NCBI GenBank assembly: GCA_001782805.1
Contig: MFPT01000017.1
Coordinates: 1-21,608, forward strand
DNA: 21,608 nucleotides
Origin: Candidatus Magasanikbacteria bacterium RIFCSPHIGHO2_01_FULL_41_23
GTDB taxonomy: Bacteria; Patescibacteria; ABY1; Magasanikbacterales; UBA922
Direction: 5' to 3'
Shown: positions 21,548-21,608 of the stretch, in pieces
How positions within the stretch are numbered: position 1 is the first letter of the stretch
Layout of the letters: each line of letters starts with the position of its first letter
The notes under the pieces: generated by a model
Databases searched by the model: none
Seen by the model: the letters and a program-made list of their open reading frames with translations, nothing else
What the model was told of the DNA's origin: nothing
Program-made: the position numbers and the translations under genes

Positions 21548-21608
21548 CAATGGTTTCCGCCTGAATTTCGCCCAGAATCCAAAGGGGAATTCGCCAAAAA
21601 TGAATCCA

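Noticed and set aside
21417..21608. Open minus-strand frame entering from the right edge and running through tRNA-Arg (reads like VGVPSRNRTCIST)
   Set aside because: Antisense of a tRNA commonly gives such frames; the upstream part is a hairpin and imperfect repeats, with no start or family signature.

Overview
The window looks like a chromosomal segment of an uncultivated Candidate Phyla Radiation (Patescibacteria) bacterium, probably Parcubacteria-like. This is inferred from gene style, not from a search. The genome is AT-rich and tightly packed, with 1-2 nt gene junctions and overlapping gene ends. Most start codons lack a Shine-Dalgarno sequence. TGA is used as a stop codon, so this is not a code-25 lineage such as Gracilibacteria. 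Several proteins have forms I associate with this group: a PfkB kinase with a C-x6-C-x2-C insert, a SpoIID protein fused to NBR1-like Ig domains, a TrmB regulator and a free-standing RNA polymerase alpha C-terminal domain.

Left part (1-2400): the broken 3' end of a transposase carrying a 25-bp tandem duplication, an unknown 180-aa coiled-coil protein with its own terminator, then a divergent pair. One gene of the pair encodes a lone alpha-CTD protein (minus strand), the other a TrmB-family repressor (plus strand). Each has a textbook sigma70 promoter with a 17-bp spacer. The trmB promoter carries a 17-bp palindrome at its start site, most simply an autoregulatory operator.

Cell envelope block (2206-8627): a secreted SpoIID-like protein and a 62-aa ORF on the minus strand, diverging from a plus-strand run of polysaccharide flippase, O-antigen ligase/polymerase and DedA protein. 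This run fits export, assembly and carrier recycling of a surface glycan. An EamA transporter converges on it.

Translation and repair block (8685-14311): tRNA-Ser(CGA), and a minus-strand operon ileS-pepA-ruvA with junctions of 1 and 2 nt. Palindromic or REP-like insertions sit in frame inside ileS and ruvA. Upstream lies an unrecognised 82-aa Cys-rich gene whose leader resembles that of the alpha-CTD gene.

Sugar phosphate and redox block (14336-16387): rpiB-rpe-trxB. RpiB and Rpe belong to the non-oxidative pentose phosphate pathway, and each lacks a usual active-site histidine. TrxB resembles the C-terminal part of AhpF more than classical thioredoxin reductase.

Right part (16397-21608): a GT-C membrane glycosyltransferase whose catalytic Asp-Asp motif lies upstream of its first standard start codon, a 149-bp element bounded by a perfect 31-bp inverted repeat, a small membrane protein, a PfkB kinase, an unknown helical protein, a tyrosine recombinase and tRNA-Arg(UCU). 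The strongest candidate for something undescribed is a pair of about 93-nt structured elements, one after trxB and one after the recombinase gene. They share invariant internal-loop sequences, while paired stem positions change in a compensating way.
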